NCBI GenBank assembly: GCA_028687575.1 | Contig: JAQTZW010000003.1 | Location: 62,001 to 126,000, forward strand | Length of the DNA stretch: 64,000 nucleotides | DNA from: Gallionella sp. | GTDB taxonomy: Bacteria > Pseudomonadota > Gammaproteobacteria > Burkholderiales > Gallionellaceae | Direction: 5' to 3' | Part shown: piece after piece, positions 1-11,576 of the stretch | Position numbering within the stretch: the stretch's first letter is position 1 | How the letters are laid out: each line of letters begins with the position of its first letter | The notes under the pieces: generated by a model | Told to the model about the DNA's origin: nothing | The model's database searches: none | The model's input: the letters and a program-made list of their open reading frames with translations, nothing else | Translations under genes and position numbers: made by a program

Positions 1-253
1 ATATGGTGAGTACGTCACTGGTCAGCGTGTGATCGCCGACCAGGCTCGCGCTGCGATGAAAGAATGCCTGACCAACATCCAGAATGGCGAATACGCCAAG
101 CGCTTCATTCTGGAAGGTCGTACCAATTATCCTGAAATGACTGCGCGTCGTCGTCTGAACGCGGACCATCCGATTGAGAAGGTTGGCGGTCAGTTGCGTG
201 CGATGATGCCTTGGATCGGCAAGAACAAGCTGGTTGATCAATCCAAGAACTAA
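1..253 (+). CDS. ilvC: Ketol-acid reductoisomerase, C-terminal end (partial)
   Basis: This is the 3' end of a gene that begins left of the window. The open frame runs from base 2 ([11 protein letters not shown]...) to the TAA at 251-253. The tail with [16 protein letters not shown] and a C-terminal [12 protein letters not shown] matches the knotted helical domain of class I IlvC. The enzyme performs the NADPH-dependent isomeroreduction of acetolactate or acetohydroxybutyrate in valine, leucine and isoleucine synthesis. The downstream pssA and leuA fit the usual betaproteobacterial order. The active-site residues lie outside the window. Confidence 0.95.
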   Translation, partial: YGEYVTGQRVIADQARAAMKECLTNIQNGEYAKRFILEGRTNYPEMTARRRLNADHPIEKVGGQLRAMMPWIGKNKLVDQSKN

Positions 254-310
254 TCAGGTGCTGTGCGGGCAGCTTGGTTTGTCCGCACCGGTTACTGATT
301 TGGCTTAAAG

Positions 311-337
311 GGCCGGCCTGTTTTGGCTGGCCTTTTT
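311..337 (+). terminator. Intrinsic terminator after ilvC
   Basis: An 8-bp GC-rich stem (311-318 with 325-332, one G-U pair) encloses a 6-base loop and is followed by five T (333-337). It should end the ilvC transcript. Confidence 0.8.
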
Positions 338-405
338 GCCGTGATACGGCAGGATTGTTGTAACAGTGGGATGGCAGAATCCGGGTGGTCACGTTTTCCG
401 GCGGG

Positions 406-411
406 TATAAT
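406..411 (+). promoter_or_regulatory. Possible -10 element for pssA
   Basis: A perfect TATAAT lies 95 bases before the pssA start and downstream of the ilvC terminator. No good -35 hexamer sits at the right spacing, so this is only a candidate. Confidence 0.3.
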
Positions 412-506
412 TGCCACCTTATGGTCATTTGGCCGTCGATATTGATGATAAAGTGCAGGGAATGAGGCCGCTTGGTCGCTATTCTGCAGAAGGCAGGTTT
501 TAGATT

Positions 507-1250
507 ATGGATGAATTTGACACACGCAAGCCGATGATGCTGCGCAGGCGCGGCATTTATCTGTTGCCTAACTTGTTTACGACAGGTGCGTTGTTCGCGG
601 GCTTTTACGCCATCGTGCAGGCGATGAATGGCAAATTCGAGTATGCCGCCGTGGCGATCTTCGTGGCGATGGTGCTGGACGGTCTGGATGGGCGGGTCGC
701 CCGCATGACGCATACCCAGAGCGAATTCGGTGCAGAGTACGATAGTTTGTCCGATATGGTCTCGTTTGGCGTGGCGCCTTCGTTGGTAATCTACGAATGG
801 GCGTTGCGGGGGATGGGAAAGTGGGGCTGGTTTGCAGCCTTCATTTACTGTGTTGCGACCGCCTTGCGGTTGGCGCGCTTCAACACCAATCATGATGTGA
901 TAGATAAAAACTATTTTCAGGGACTGCCCAGTCCTGCGGCGGCGGCGCTGGTTGCGGGATTCGTCTGGGTGATGCTGGATTACGGCTACACAGGGGAGTC
1001 GGTGCGCTGGTATGCCGTGAGTCTGACGCTGTTTGCAGGGCTCTCCATGGTTAGCAATTTGCCGTTTTACAGTTTCAAGGGAATCAACATGCGCAAGAGC
1101 GTGCCATTTCTGGTGATCTTTCTGGCGGCGTTGTTCTTCCTGCTGATCTTCAGCTATCCGCCGGGTGTGCTGTTCGGCTTGTTCCTCTGCTACGGTATGT
1201 CGGGATTCGTGATGTGGTTCATGCGCCGACGCAACAAGCAGCATGAGTGA
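507..1250 (+). CDS. pssA: CDP-diacylglycerol--serine O-phosphatidyltransferase
   Basis: This 247-residue integral membrane enzyme makes phosphatidylserine from CDP-diacylglycerol and serine, the first step towards phosphatidylethanolamine. The CDP-alcohol phosphatidyltransferase signature (DG-x2-AR-x8-G-x3-D-x3-D) is complete around residues 55-80: DGLDGRVAR, then GAEYDSLSD. Hydrophobic segments follow through most of the protein, and the C-terminus is basic (MRRRNKQHE). The ATG at 507 gives the family's usual length. The gene lies between ilvC and leuA, as in many betaproteobacteria, but psd is not next to it. The leader-peptide promoter directly downstream suggests leuA is transcribed separately. 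Confidence 0.93.
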   Translation: MDEFDTRKPMMLRRRGIYLLPNLFTTGALFAGFYAIVQAMNGKFEYAAVAIFVAMVLDGLDGRVARMTHTQSEFGAEYDSLSDMVSFGVAPSLVIYEWALRGMGKWGWFAAFIYCVATALRLARFNTNHDVIDKNYFQGLPSPAAAALVAGFVWVMLDYGYTGESVRWYAVSLTLFAGLSMVSNLPFYSFKGINMRKSVPFLVIFLAALFFLLIFSYPPGVLFGLFLCYGMSGFVMWFMRRRNKQHE

Positions 1251-1283
1251 TGGATATCGTGCGGCTTACGAAATCTGCAGGCA

Positions 1284-1312
1284 TTGCGTGAGCCGGTAAA
1301 ACTGGTTATATT
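1284..1312 (+). promoter_or_regulatory. Sigma-70-type promoter of leuA leader
   Basis: TTGCGT (1284-1289), a 17-base spacer and TATATT (1307-1312) form a good promoter. The expected start site falls at about 1318-1320, on the ATG of the leader peptide at 1319, so the leader message would have essentially no 5' UTR. Confidence 0.6.
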
Positions 1313-1318
1313 CGAGCC

Positions 1319-1399
1319 ATGCATTTTTCACGCCAAATCTCCTTGTTACACTCTACTTTCAGCCTGCTGGCCGCGCTGCTGCTGCGCGGCGCGCGCTAA
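1319..1399 (+). CDS. Putative Leu-rich leader peptide upstream of leuA
   Basis: A 26-codon reading frame starts with ATG at 1319 and ends with TAA at 1397-1399. It begins [10 protein letters not shown] and ends [11 protein letters not shown], with seven leucines, including CTG CTG and CTG CTG CTG runs. No Shine-Dalgarno sequence precedes it, and the predicted promoter places transcription start at or next to the ATG, so leaderless translation is likely. Leucine codons ahead of a leucine-biosynthesis gene are the hallmark of attenuation leader peptides. The leucine codons overlap one arm of a GC-rich hairpin. No database entry was checked, and translation is inferred. Confidence 0.6.
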   Translation: MHFSRQISLLHSTFSLLAALLLRGAR

Positions 1400-1447
1400 T
1401 CCGACCGCATAAAATCAGTATCAAGCGCGGCAACCCATTGAGGTTGC
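1370..1447 (+). promoter_or_regulatory. Candidate leuA attenuation structure
   Basis: GCCGCGC (1370-1376) can pair with GCGCGGC at 1384-1390 to form a hairpin with the Leu codons in its loop, or with a second GCGCGGC copy at 1425-1431. The second pairing competes with a downstream hairpin, GCAACC (1430-1435) with GGTTGC (1442-1447). This looks like a two-state switch controlled by a ribosome stalled at leucine codons. No T-run follows the last hairpin, so a classical intrinsic terminator is not visible. Confidence 0.45.
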
Positions 1448-1476
1448 GCAGGAAAACCTATTTTCAGGAGTGCAGC

Positions 1477-3012
1477 ATGACAGATAAATTGATTATTTTT
1501 GACACCACCTTGCGGGATGGCGAGCAAAGTCCGGGCGCTGCGATGACGCGAGAAAAGAAGTTGCGCATCGCGCGCCAACTGGAAAAGCTCGGCGTGGACG
1601 TGATCGAGGCGGGCTTTGCAGCCGCCAGTCCCGGCGATTTCGAGGCGGTCAAGGCGGTCGCCGAGATCATCAAGGATTCCACGGTATGTTCGTTGGCGCG
1701 TGCCAGCGAGAACGACGTGCGTCGCGCGGGCGAGGCGATCAGGCCGGCCAAATCCGGGCGCATCCATACCTTCATCGCCACCAGCCCCATCCATATGCAG
1801 CATAAGTTGCGGATGAACGAGGATCAGGTGGTAGAGCGCGCGGTGCAGGCGGTGAAGTGGGCGCGCGAATACACCGACGACGTGGAATTCTCTGCCGAGG
1901 ATGCGGTGCGTTCCGACATGGATTTCCTGGTGCGGGTGTTCGACGCGGTGATTCGTGCGGGTGCGAAGACGCTGAACGTGCCGGACACGGTGGGATACTC
2001 CATCCCGGCGGGCTGGGGCGAGCGCATCCGTGAGTTGATTGCGCGCGTGCCAAACTCCGACAAGGTGATCTGGTCTACTCATTGCCACAACGACCTCGGA
2101 CTGGCGGTGGCGAACTCTTTGTCCGCAGTGATGAATGGTGCGCGTCAGGTCGAGTGCACCATCAACGGCTTGGGTGAGCGTGCCGGAAATGCCTCACTGG
2201 AAGAGGTGGTGATGGCGGTCAAGACGCGCCGTGACGTGTTTAATCTTGGGACGCGCATAGACACCACACAGATTGTGCCGACCTCCAAGCTGGTTTCCAG
2301 CATCACCGGTTACCCTGTGCAGCCGAACAAGGCTATCGTCGGGGCGAATGCCTTTGCCCATGAGTCCGGCATCCATCAGGATGGCGTACTCAAGCACCGC
2401 GAGACTTACGAGATTATGAGCGCCGAGGATGTCGGCTGGAACGCCAACAAGCTGACATTGGGCAAGCTTTCCGGTCGCAATGCCTTGCGCCAGCGTTTCG
2501 ATGCCCTGCATATCGAGTTCGCCTCGGAAGAAGCATTCAATGCGGCTTTCCAGCGTTTCAAGGAGCTGGCAGACTTGAAGAGCGAGATTTTTGACGAAGA
2601 CTTGCAGGCGCTGGTCAGCGACGAGAATTTCATTGAGCCGAAGGAGCATTACCGGCTGGTTGCGCTGCGCGCGCACAGCGAAACCGGCAGTCTGCCGGTC
2701 GCCAGGGTGGTGATCAGTATCGGCGACGAACCGCATGAGGCCGAGAAGAGCGGCGGCGGCCCGGTGGATGCTACTTTCAAGGCGATCGAGAAGATTGTGC
2801 ATAGCGGCACCGAGTTGCAGCTTTACTCGGTGAACAACATCACCAGCGGTACGGATGCGCAGGGCGAAGTGACCGTGCGGCTGGCCAAGGGCGGACGCAT
2901 CGTTAACGGGCAGGGCGCTGACACCGACATCGTGGTGGCTTCCGCCAAGGCATACCTGAATGCCTTGAACAAGTTGCATGATAATTTGCAACGTGCTCAC
3001 CCCCAAGTTTGA
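1477..3012 (+). CDS. leuA: 2-isopropylmalate synthase
   Basis: The 511-residue enzyme condenses acetyl-CoA with 2-ketoisovalerate, the committed step of leucine synthesis. The N-terminal DRE-TIM metallolyase barrel has [13 protein letters not shown] near residue 8 and the metal-binding [14 protein letters not shown] near residue 200. The C-terminal third (for example [17 protein letters not shown]) is the LeuA dimerisation and leucine-feedback domain. The ATG at 1477 is preceded by AGGAG (1466-1470), so the in-frame TTG at 1438 is not needed. Regulation by the upstream leader peptide is likely, in addition to allosteric inhibition by leucine. Confidence 0.97.
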   Translation: MTDKLIIFDTTLRDGEQSPGAAMTREKKLRIARQLEKLGVDVIEAGFAAASPGDFEAVKAVAEIIKDSTVCSLARASENDVRRAGEAIRPAKSGRIHTFIATSPIHMQHKLRMNEDQVVERAVQAVKWAREYTDDVEFSAEDAVRSDMDFLVRVFDAVIRAGAKTLNVPDTVGYSIPAGWGERIRELIARVPNSDKVIWSTHCHNDLGLAVANSLSAVMNGARQVECTINGLGERAGNASLEEVVMAVKTRRDVFNLGTRIDTTQIVPTSKLVSSITGYPVQPNKAIVGANAFAHESGIHQDGVLKHRETYEIMSAEDVGWNANKLTLGKLSGRNALRQRFDALHIEFASEEAFNAAFQRFKELADLKSEIFDEDLQALVSDENFIEPKEHYRLVALRAHSETGSLPVARVVISIGDEPHEAEKSGGGPVDATFKAIEKIVHSGTELQLYSVNNITSGTDAQGEVTVRLAKGGRIVNGQGADTDIVVASAKAYLNALNKLHDNLQRAHPQV

Positions 3013-3042
3013 ACTTTTCGGTGATTGATTGTTCTATGCAAC

Positions 3043-3072
3043 AAGCGCGCACCGCAGGGTGCGCGTTTCATT
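3043..3072 (+). terminator. Intrinsic terminator after leuA
   Basis: CGCGCACC (3046-3053) pairs perfectly with GGTGCGCG (3058-3065) across a 4-base loop. AA-TT pairs extend the stem, and a T-rich stretch follows. Confidence 0.7.
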
Positions 3073-3094
3073 TCTACTGTCACTGGAGAGTATC

Positions 3095-4153
3095 TTGAAG
3101 AAAATCTTGCTGAGTTCCGCTGTTCTGCTGGCCTTGTTGAATACTGCCGGCAGCTTCGCCTGCACGCTGGCACCCAATACCAACTGCCTCAATGCCTCGC
3201 TGTCCGGGCAGAAGGTCGAGCCGAAAGATCTGCACGGCATCTTGCTGAGAGGCGCGGACATGACCAATGCCGATTTCAGCAAATCCAACTTCGAACGCGC
3301 CAATCTGAACGACACCAAGCTGATGGGTGCGAACATGACGGGTGCGAACATGAGTTATGCGACATTGTTCTTTGCGAATCTGAGCGGGGCAAACCTGACC
3401 GGTGTCAATTTTTCCAACGCCGCCGTCAAGGGGGTGAACTTCAGCGAGGCCAACCTGACCGACGCTAATTTCAGCGGTGCCAACATGACGCAGGTGACCT
3501 TTTCGGCCAAGACGGTGTTCTGCCGTACTGTGATGTCCAACGGCATGATCAACAGCCAGAATTGCCCAGCCGAAAAGCCGGCAGCTCTGGCGGCAGTGAA
3601 TGCGGCGCAGACCATCAACGGTTGTGCGATCCAGTCGCATAGCGTTTGCCTGAATGCCTCACTGGCGGAAGCGAACTTGGGTACAGCCGACCTTTCCGGT
3701 GCACAGTTGTACATGGCGAATCTGGCGCAGGCCAATCTGTTCAAAGCTAATCTGAACAAGGCCAATCTGACCGAAGCCAATCTTGCGCGCGCCAACCTGA
3801 CCCGCGCCAACATGGCGCAAATCAATCTGACCGATGCCAACTTGAACAAAGCCATCCTGCGTGGCGCGCAGTTGCAGCGCGCCAACCTGACCGGGGCCAT
3901 CCTGCTGAATGTCGATCTGACAGATGCTGACCTGACCGGAGCGAATACCGCCGATACTGCGATGAATGGCGCGACGTTGTGCAATACGGTGATGCCGGAC
4001 GGCAGGGTCAACAACAGCAGTTGCGAGCCGGTAGTCGCTCCTGTCGCAGCGCCAGCCAAGATGGAAGTCGCGCCGCCAGTGTCCGCTCCGGTGAATGAGC
4101 CGGCGGTCAAGGAAGCAGCGCCGACCACGAAGCACAAGTCGAAAACCAAATAA
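3095..4153 (+). CDS. Secreted pentapeptide-repeat protein, two modules
   Basis: The likely start is the TTG at 3095, 5-8 bases after GGAGAG; it gives a clear signal peptide (MKKILLSSAVLLALLNTAGS, cleavage near residue 22). The 352-residue protein consists mainly of A(N/D)LxxA(N/D)L pentapeptide repeats, which fold as a square right-handed beta-helix. It has two tandem modules. Each opens with Cys-x7-Cys-LNASL and closes with Cys-x-TVM-x2-G-x2-N-x3-Cys, so each end probably carries a disulfide that would form in the periplasm or outside. The tail is Pro/Ala-rich and ends in a basic KHKSKTK. The molecular role is unknown. It is monocistronic between two terminators. Confidence 0.85.
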   Translation: MKKILLSSAVLLALLNTAGSFACTLAPNTNCLNASLSGQKVEPKDLHGILLRGADMTNADFSKSNFERANLNDTKLMGANMTGANMSYATLFFANLSGANLTGVNFSNAAVKGVNFSEANLTDANFSGANMTQVTFSAKTVFCRTVMSNGMINSQNCPAEKPAALAAVNAAQTINGCAIQSHSVCLNASLAEANLGTADLSGAQLYMANLAQANLFKANLNKANLTEANLARANLTRANMAQINLTDANLNKAILRGAQLQRANLTGAILLNVDLTDADLTGANTADTAMNGATLCNTVMPDGRVNNSSCEPVVAPVAAPAKMEVAPPVSAPVNEPAVKEAAPTTKHKSKTK

Positions 4154-4173
4154 GCTGGTTTGCAGGTAAAACG

Positions 4174-4201
4174 AAAAGGGCACGGACTAGCGTGCCCTTT
4201 T
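4174..4201. terminator. Bidirectional terminator between convergent genes
   Basis: AAAAGGGCACG (4174-4184) pairs perfectly with CGTGCCCTTTT (4191-4201) over a 6-base loop. A-runs and T-runs on either side let it serve both the pentapeptide gene (+) and the HugZ-like gene (-). Confidence 0.85.
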
Positions 4202-4221
4202 CGCATCTGGATACTATTTTC

Positions 4222-6789
<2,568 letters not shown>

Positions 6790-6839
6790 ACGAAAAGCCG
6801 TTTTTACACTTGGCGTGAGCATTCCGTTGGTGTGAAAAG

Positions 6840-6869
6840 TTGAGGCCGGGGGGTGCAATGGTTTAGAAT
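6840..6869 (+). promoter_or_regulatory. Candidate mla operon promoter
   Basis: TTGAGG (6840-6845), an 18-base spacer and TAGAAT (6864-6869) precede mlaF. If real, transcription starts near 6876, which excludes the in-frame GTG at 6853 and ATG at 6868 as start codons. Confidence 0.45.
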
Positions 6870-6897
6870 GTGCGACTTGTTTTTTTGGGCTTCAACC

Positions 6898-7701
6898 TTG
6901 TCTTCAACTGCACTCGTCGAAATCCGCGACCTGAACTTTACCTACGATAAGCGTCCCGTCCTTCAGGGAATCAACATGACGTTTCCCAAAGGCAAGATGG
7001 TTGCGATCATGGGCTTGAGTGGCTGTGGCAAGACCACACTACTGCGGCATATCGGCGGTGCGCTCAAACCTTCCAAGGGGTCGGTCAAGATTGACGGGCA
7101 GGTGATGCATGAGTTGGATCAGGCCGGTCTGTACGCGATGCGTCGCAAGATGGGTATGCTGTTCCAGTTTGGTGCCCTGTTCACTGACTTGTCGGTATAT
7201 GACAACGTCGCCTTTCAGATGCGTGAACATACTGATTTGCCTGAGGATATCATTCACGACCTGGTGATGATGAAGCTGCATGCGGTAGGGTTGCGTGGTG
7301 CACAGGATATGATGCCGTCGGAATTGTCAGGTGGCATGGCGCGGCGCGTGGCGTTGGCGCGCACGGTGGCGCTAGATCCCATGCTGGTGATGTATGACGA
7401 GCCGTTCGCCGGACTGGATGCCATCTCGCTCTCCGTGATAGGCGATTTGATTCGCCGCCTGAACGATGCGTTGGGCGCAACTTCAATTATCGTCACCCAC
7501 GATATTCAGGAGTCCCTGAAGATTGTGGATTATGTGTATTTCATGGCGGGCGGCGTGATTGTTGCCGAGGGCACGCCGGATGAGTTGCGAGCCTGCGACA
7601 CGGATTTTGTGCGTCAATTCGTGCATGGCGAGATGGATGGGCCTATGCCTTTCCATTACCCCAGTGGCGATTATCGCCAAGAATTAAATTTGCGGGACTG
7701 A
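6898..7701 (+). CDS. mlaF: Phospholipid ABC transporter ATP-binding protein MlaF
   Basis: The 267-residue ATPase of the MlaFEDB complex moves phospholipids between the inner membrane and periplasmic MlaC. Walker A is GLSGCGKTT, the signature is LSGGMARRVALAR, Walker B is MLVMYDEPFAGLD, and the switch histidine is in IIVTHD. The conserved part begins ALVEIRDLNFTYDKRPVL, so the TTG at 6898 is the most natural start; no ATG fits downstream of the predicted promoter. The frame is open back to a GTG at 6853. No strong ribosome-binding site is visible. It is the first gene of mlaFEDCB, with six bases before mlaE. Confidence 0.93.
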   Translation: MSSTALVEIRDLNFTYDKRPVLQGINMTFPKGKMVAIMGLSGCGKTTLLRHIGGALKPSKGSVKIDGQVMHELDQAGLYAMRRKMGMLFQFGALFTDLSVYDNVAFQMREHTDLPEDIIHDLVMMKLHAVGLRGAQDMMPSELSGGMARRVALARTVALDPMLVMYDEPFAGLDAISLSVIGDLIRRLNDALGATSIIVTHDIQESLKIVDYVYFMAGGVIVAEGTPDELRACDTDFVRQFVHGEMDGPMPFHYPSGDYRQELNLRD

Positions 7702-7706
7702 ATAAT

Positions 7707-8495
7707 ATGGCTGCAATGAAAACTGTACGGGCAATCGGGCACCGCGTCGTGGATGCGGTGTGGCGCATGGGCTCGGCGACCCGTTTTTTCGCGCTGGTGC
7801 TGCTCTATTCGGCCAGCAGTTTCAGGAGATTCAGGCTAGTCATCAAGGAATTGTTCTCCAGTGGTGTGATGTCGCTGATCATCATTCTGGTCGCCGGCCT
7901 GTTCGTCGGCATGGTGCTGGGCTTGCAGGGCTACGAGACGCTCAAGCGTTACGGTTCGGAATCGGCGTTGGGCTCGCTGGTAGCGCTGTCTTTGGTGCGG
8001 GAGTTGGGGCCGGTGCTGGCTGCGTTGCTGTTTGCCAGTCGCGCCGGTTCGGCGATGACTGCTGAAATTGGTTTAATGAAGGCTACCGAACAGATTTCCG
8101 CAATGGAGATGATGGCGGTGAATCCGATTGCGCGTATCGTCGCACCGCGTTTTTGGGCGGGCGTGATCTCGATGCCGTTGCTGGCCGCAATGTTTAGTGC
8201 GGTGGGCGTGTTTGGTGGTTATCTGGTAGGCGTCGTGCAGATCGGTGTGGACGAGGGGTCGTTTTGGGCGCAGATGCAGGCGGCGGTGGATTTTCGCGAA
8301 GACATCCTCAATGGCGTACTGAAAAGTTTCGTGTTTGGCACGGTGGTCACGGTGATCGCGTTGTTTGAAGGTTACGATGCGCAACCCACCGCCGAGGGGG
8401 TGTCGGGTGCGACGACTCGTACCGTGGTGAATTCTTCATTGGCGATTCTGATGCTGGATTTTGTATTGACTGCAATCATGTTTAGAGGGAATTGA
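7707..8495 (+). CDS. mlaE: Phospholipid ABC transporter permease MlaE
   Basis: This 262-residue membrane protein carries the MlaE/YrbE permease core: VLGLQGYETLKRYGSESALG, RELGPVLAALLFASRAGSAM, AEIGLMKATEQISAMEMM and the hydrophobic segments after it. It forms the transmembrane dimer of the Mla complex under the MlaD ring. It lies six bases after mlaF and four bases before mlaD, so the genes share one transcript. Confidence 0.95.
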   Translation: MAAMKTVRAIGHRVVDAVWRMGSATRFFALVLLYSASSFRRFRLVIKELFSSGVMSLIIILVAGLFVGMVLGLQGYETLKRYGSESALGSLVALSLVRELGPVLAALLFASRAGSAMTAEIGLMKATEQISAMEMMAVNPIARIVAPRFWAGVISMPLLAAMFSAVGVFGGYLVGVVQIGVDEGSFWAQMQAAVDFREDILNGVLKSFVFGTVVTVIALFEGYDAQPTAEGVSGATTRTVVNSSLAILMLDFVLTAIMFRGN

Positions 8496-8498
8496 GGA

Positions 8499-8969
8499 AT
8501 GGAACGTACGACTTTGGATTTGTGGGTGGGTATGTTTGTGGTGGGCGGAATCGCTGCACTGGTGATGCTGGCGATGAAGGTAGGGAACCTCGGTACCTAC
8601 AACGTGTCGGAAAGCTACCAGGTTTATGGTTATTTCCAGAATATCGGAGGACTTAAGGCCAAGGCTTCCATCAAGAGTGCAGGAGTGCTGGTGGGTCGTG
8701 TCACCGAGATTTCGCTGGATACCAACCGCTATCAAGCCAAGGTGGTGATGAGTTTGGACAAGCGTTACCAGTTCCCCAAAGACACCTTTGCCAATATCCT
8801 GACTTCCGGTTTGCTGGGGGAGCAGTACATAGGCCTGATGCCTGGCGGGGATGAGGAAATGCTTAAGCCTGGCAGTCAGATCAAGCAAACGCAATCGGCA
8901 GTCGTGCTGGAAGAGATGATCGGCAAGTTCTTGTATAACAAGGCGGCCGAGCCGGATAAAGCTAATTAG
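8499..8969 (+). CDS. mlaD: MCE-domain lipid-binding protein MlaD
   Basis: The 156-residue protein has one N-terminal transmembrane helix (residues 7-27, LWVGMFVVGGIAALVMLAM) and a single MCE domain (residues 40-120: GGLKAKASIKSAGVLVGRV, LTSGLLGEQYIGLMPGG). MlaD forms a hexameric periplasmic ring with a hydrophobic channel above MlaE and hands lipid to or from MlaC. The short C-terminal tail is normal for the single-MCE family. Confidence 0.95.
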   Translation: MERTTLDLWVGMFVVGGIAALVMLAMKVGNLGTYNVSESYQVYGYFQNIGGLKAKASIKSAGVLVGRVTEISLDTNRYQAKVVMSLDKRYQFPKDTFANILTSGLLGEQYIGLMPGGDEEMLKPGSQIKQTQSAVVLEEMIGKFLYNKAAEPDKAN

Positions 8970-8981
8970 AGGAGTAGTTGT

Positions 8982-9617
8982 ATGAGTATGTTTTTGAAAG
9001 TGGTTGCAGGTTGGTTGATGCTGCTCGGCGTGGCGCAGGCGGATATGGTTGCGCCGGACGTTCTGGTCAGGGATACCGCGCAGGATGTCGTCAGAATCAT
9101 CAAACAGGATGCGGATATCAAGGCGGGTGATCAGCAGAAATTGCTCGCGCTGGTGGATGCGAAGATACTCCCCAACTTTGATTTTGTGCGCATGACGCAA
9201 CTGGCGGTGGGCATGTACTGGAAGCAGGCTTCCGATGCTCAGAAGCAAGCGTTGGTGACGGAATTTCGCAACCTGCTGGTTCGCACTTATACCAAGGCGT
9301 TCATGGCATATCGCGATCAGAAGATAGATGTCGCGCCAATCAAGTTGGCACCAGAAGATGATGAAGTCACCGTCAAGATGCGTATCATCAAGTCCGGCGT
9401 GCCTCAGGCGACATCGGTGGATTACCAGCTGAAAAAACGTCAGAGCGGTTGGAAGGTGTTCGATGTGGTTATCGAGGGGGTGAGTATGGTGACCAGTTAT
9501 CGTGGTACGTTCGCATCCGAAATCAATAAGTCCGGTATTGATGGCCTGATCAAGACGCTGATGGACTCTAATGCCAAGGCTTCCACAACCTCTCTGCGCA
9601 AGGCTGACGCAAAGTGA
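8982..9617 (+). CDS. mlaC: Periplasmic phospholipid shuttle MlaC
   Basis: The 211-residue protein has a signal peptide (MSMFLKVVAGWLMLLGVAQA, cleavage after residue 20) and the Tol-Tol-Ttg2 family fold (PNFDFVRMTQLAVGMYWKQA, LLVRTYTKAFMAYRDQKI, VDYQLKKRQSGWKVFDVVIE). MlaC carries phospholipid across the periplasm between the outer-membrane MlaA complex and MlaFEDB. Its TGA overlaps the GTG start of mlaB. No mlaA gene is seen in this cluster. Confidence 0.93.
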   Translation: MSMFLKVVAGWLMLLGVAQADMVAPDVLVRDTAQDVVRIIKQDADIKAGDQQKLLALVDAKILPNFDFVRMTQLAVGMYWKQASDAQKQALVTEFRNLLVRTYTKAFMAYRDQKIDVAPIKLAPEDDEVTVKMRIIKSGVPQATSVDYQLKKRQSGWKVFDVVIEGVSMVTSYRGTFASEINKSGIDGLIKTLMDSNAKASTTSLRKADAK

Positions 9618-9895
9618 TAACGCGCGAAGGTGATCGCCTCGTGCTGAGTGGGCGCTTGATCATGTCCACAGTGCCCGCCGTGTATGCCGACGGGATGAAA
9701 TACCTGGTCGCGGATGATTTGATGGTGGATTTCTCCCAGGTCGAGGCGGTTGATTCGGCTGCGGTCAGCATGTTGTTGTGCTGGATCAGGGCGGCTCAGG
9801 CACAAAACCGCAGTTTGCGGGTGAAGGGACTTTCCGGTGATTTTTTGAGTCTGGCCAACCTCTATGGTGTGGCCGAGATGTTGCCCAAGCAATAA
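9614..9895 (+). CDS. mlaB: STAS-domain protein MlaB
   Basis: The 93-residue cytoplasmic STAS protein has the anti-sigma-antagonist-like core VDFSQVEAVDSAAVSMLLCW at residues 35-60. MlaB binds MlaF and is needed for assembly or activity of the transporter. The start is the GTG at 9614, overlapping the mlaC stop (GTGA), which implies coupling. A terminator follows, closing the mla operon. Confidence 0.85.
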   Translation: MITREGDRLVLSGRLIMSTVPAVYADGMKYLVADDLMVDFSQVEAVDSAAVSMLLCWIRAAQAQNRSLRVKGLSGDFLSLANLYGVAEMLPKQ

Positions 9896-9919
9896 ACATC
9901 AATGGTGGTATGCGTACTT

Positions 9920-9953
9920 GCAAGCAAGGCTTATATGCCTTGCTTGCAGTTTT
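9920..9953 (+). terminator. Intrinsic terminator after mlaB
   Basis: A perfect 11-bp stem (9920-9930 with 9937-9947) with a 6-base TTATAT loop is followed by AGTTTT. Confidence 0.85.
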
Positions 9954-10028
9954 ATCAGTATCATGGCCAGTCTGTCGCATCAGGCTGGTGCGTGTTCGAT
10001 TTTTCAATATTAAGCAGTGGTAGCTAAT

Positions 10029-10274
10029 ATGGTCACTCCGGAAAGTATCCAGAACAATATCGCGCAGGGCATGGCGACAGCGCATTTGACCGTGGTCGGC
10101 GATGGTCAGCATTTCGAGGCGATAGTGGTGAGTGAGGCCTTTGCAGGCCAGAGTCGTATCCGCCGCCATCAACTGGTATTTGCGACGCTCGGTGACCGGA
10201 TGCGTGGCGAGATACACGCGCTATCCATTAAAACTTATACGCCGGAAGAATGGCAAGCCGCAGCCGCCAGCTAG
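10029..10274 (+). CDS. ibaG: BolA/IbaG family protein
   Basis: The 81-residue protein has the BolA fold: GDGQHFEAIVVSEAFAGQSR, then IRRHQLVFATLGDRMRGEIH with an invariant histidine near the C-terminus (IHALSIKTYTPEEW). IbaG/YrbA proteins bind iron-sulfur clusters together with monothiol glutaredoxins, and the gene is classically next to murA and mla. The ATG at 10029 is preferred over the GTG at 10017, although the ribosome-binding site is weak. Confidence 0.85.
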   Translation: MVTPESIQNNIAQGMATAHLTVVGDGQHFEAIVVSEAFAGQSRIRRHQLVFATLGDRMRGEIHALSIKTYTPEEWQAAAAS

Positions 10275-10310
10275 GTGGAATGCGGTGCGACAATAATTAT
10301 TATTGACTGA

Positions 10311-11567
<1,257 letters not shown>

Positions 11568-11576
11568 GGAGTGGGG

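Noticed and set aside
3700..3960. CRISPR-like or tandem DNA repeat
   Set aside because: The regular pattern is the codon-level trace of pentapeptide repeats, with no constant spacers or identical units.
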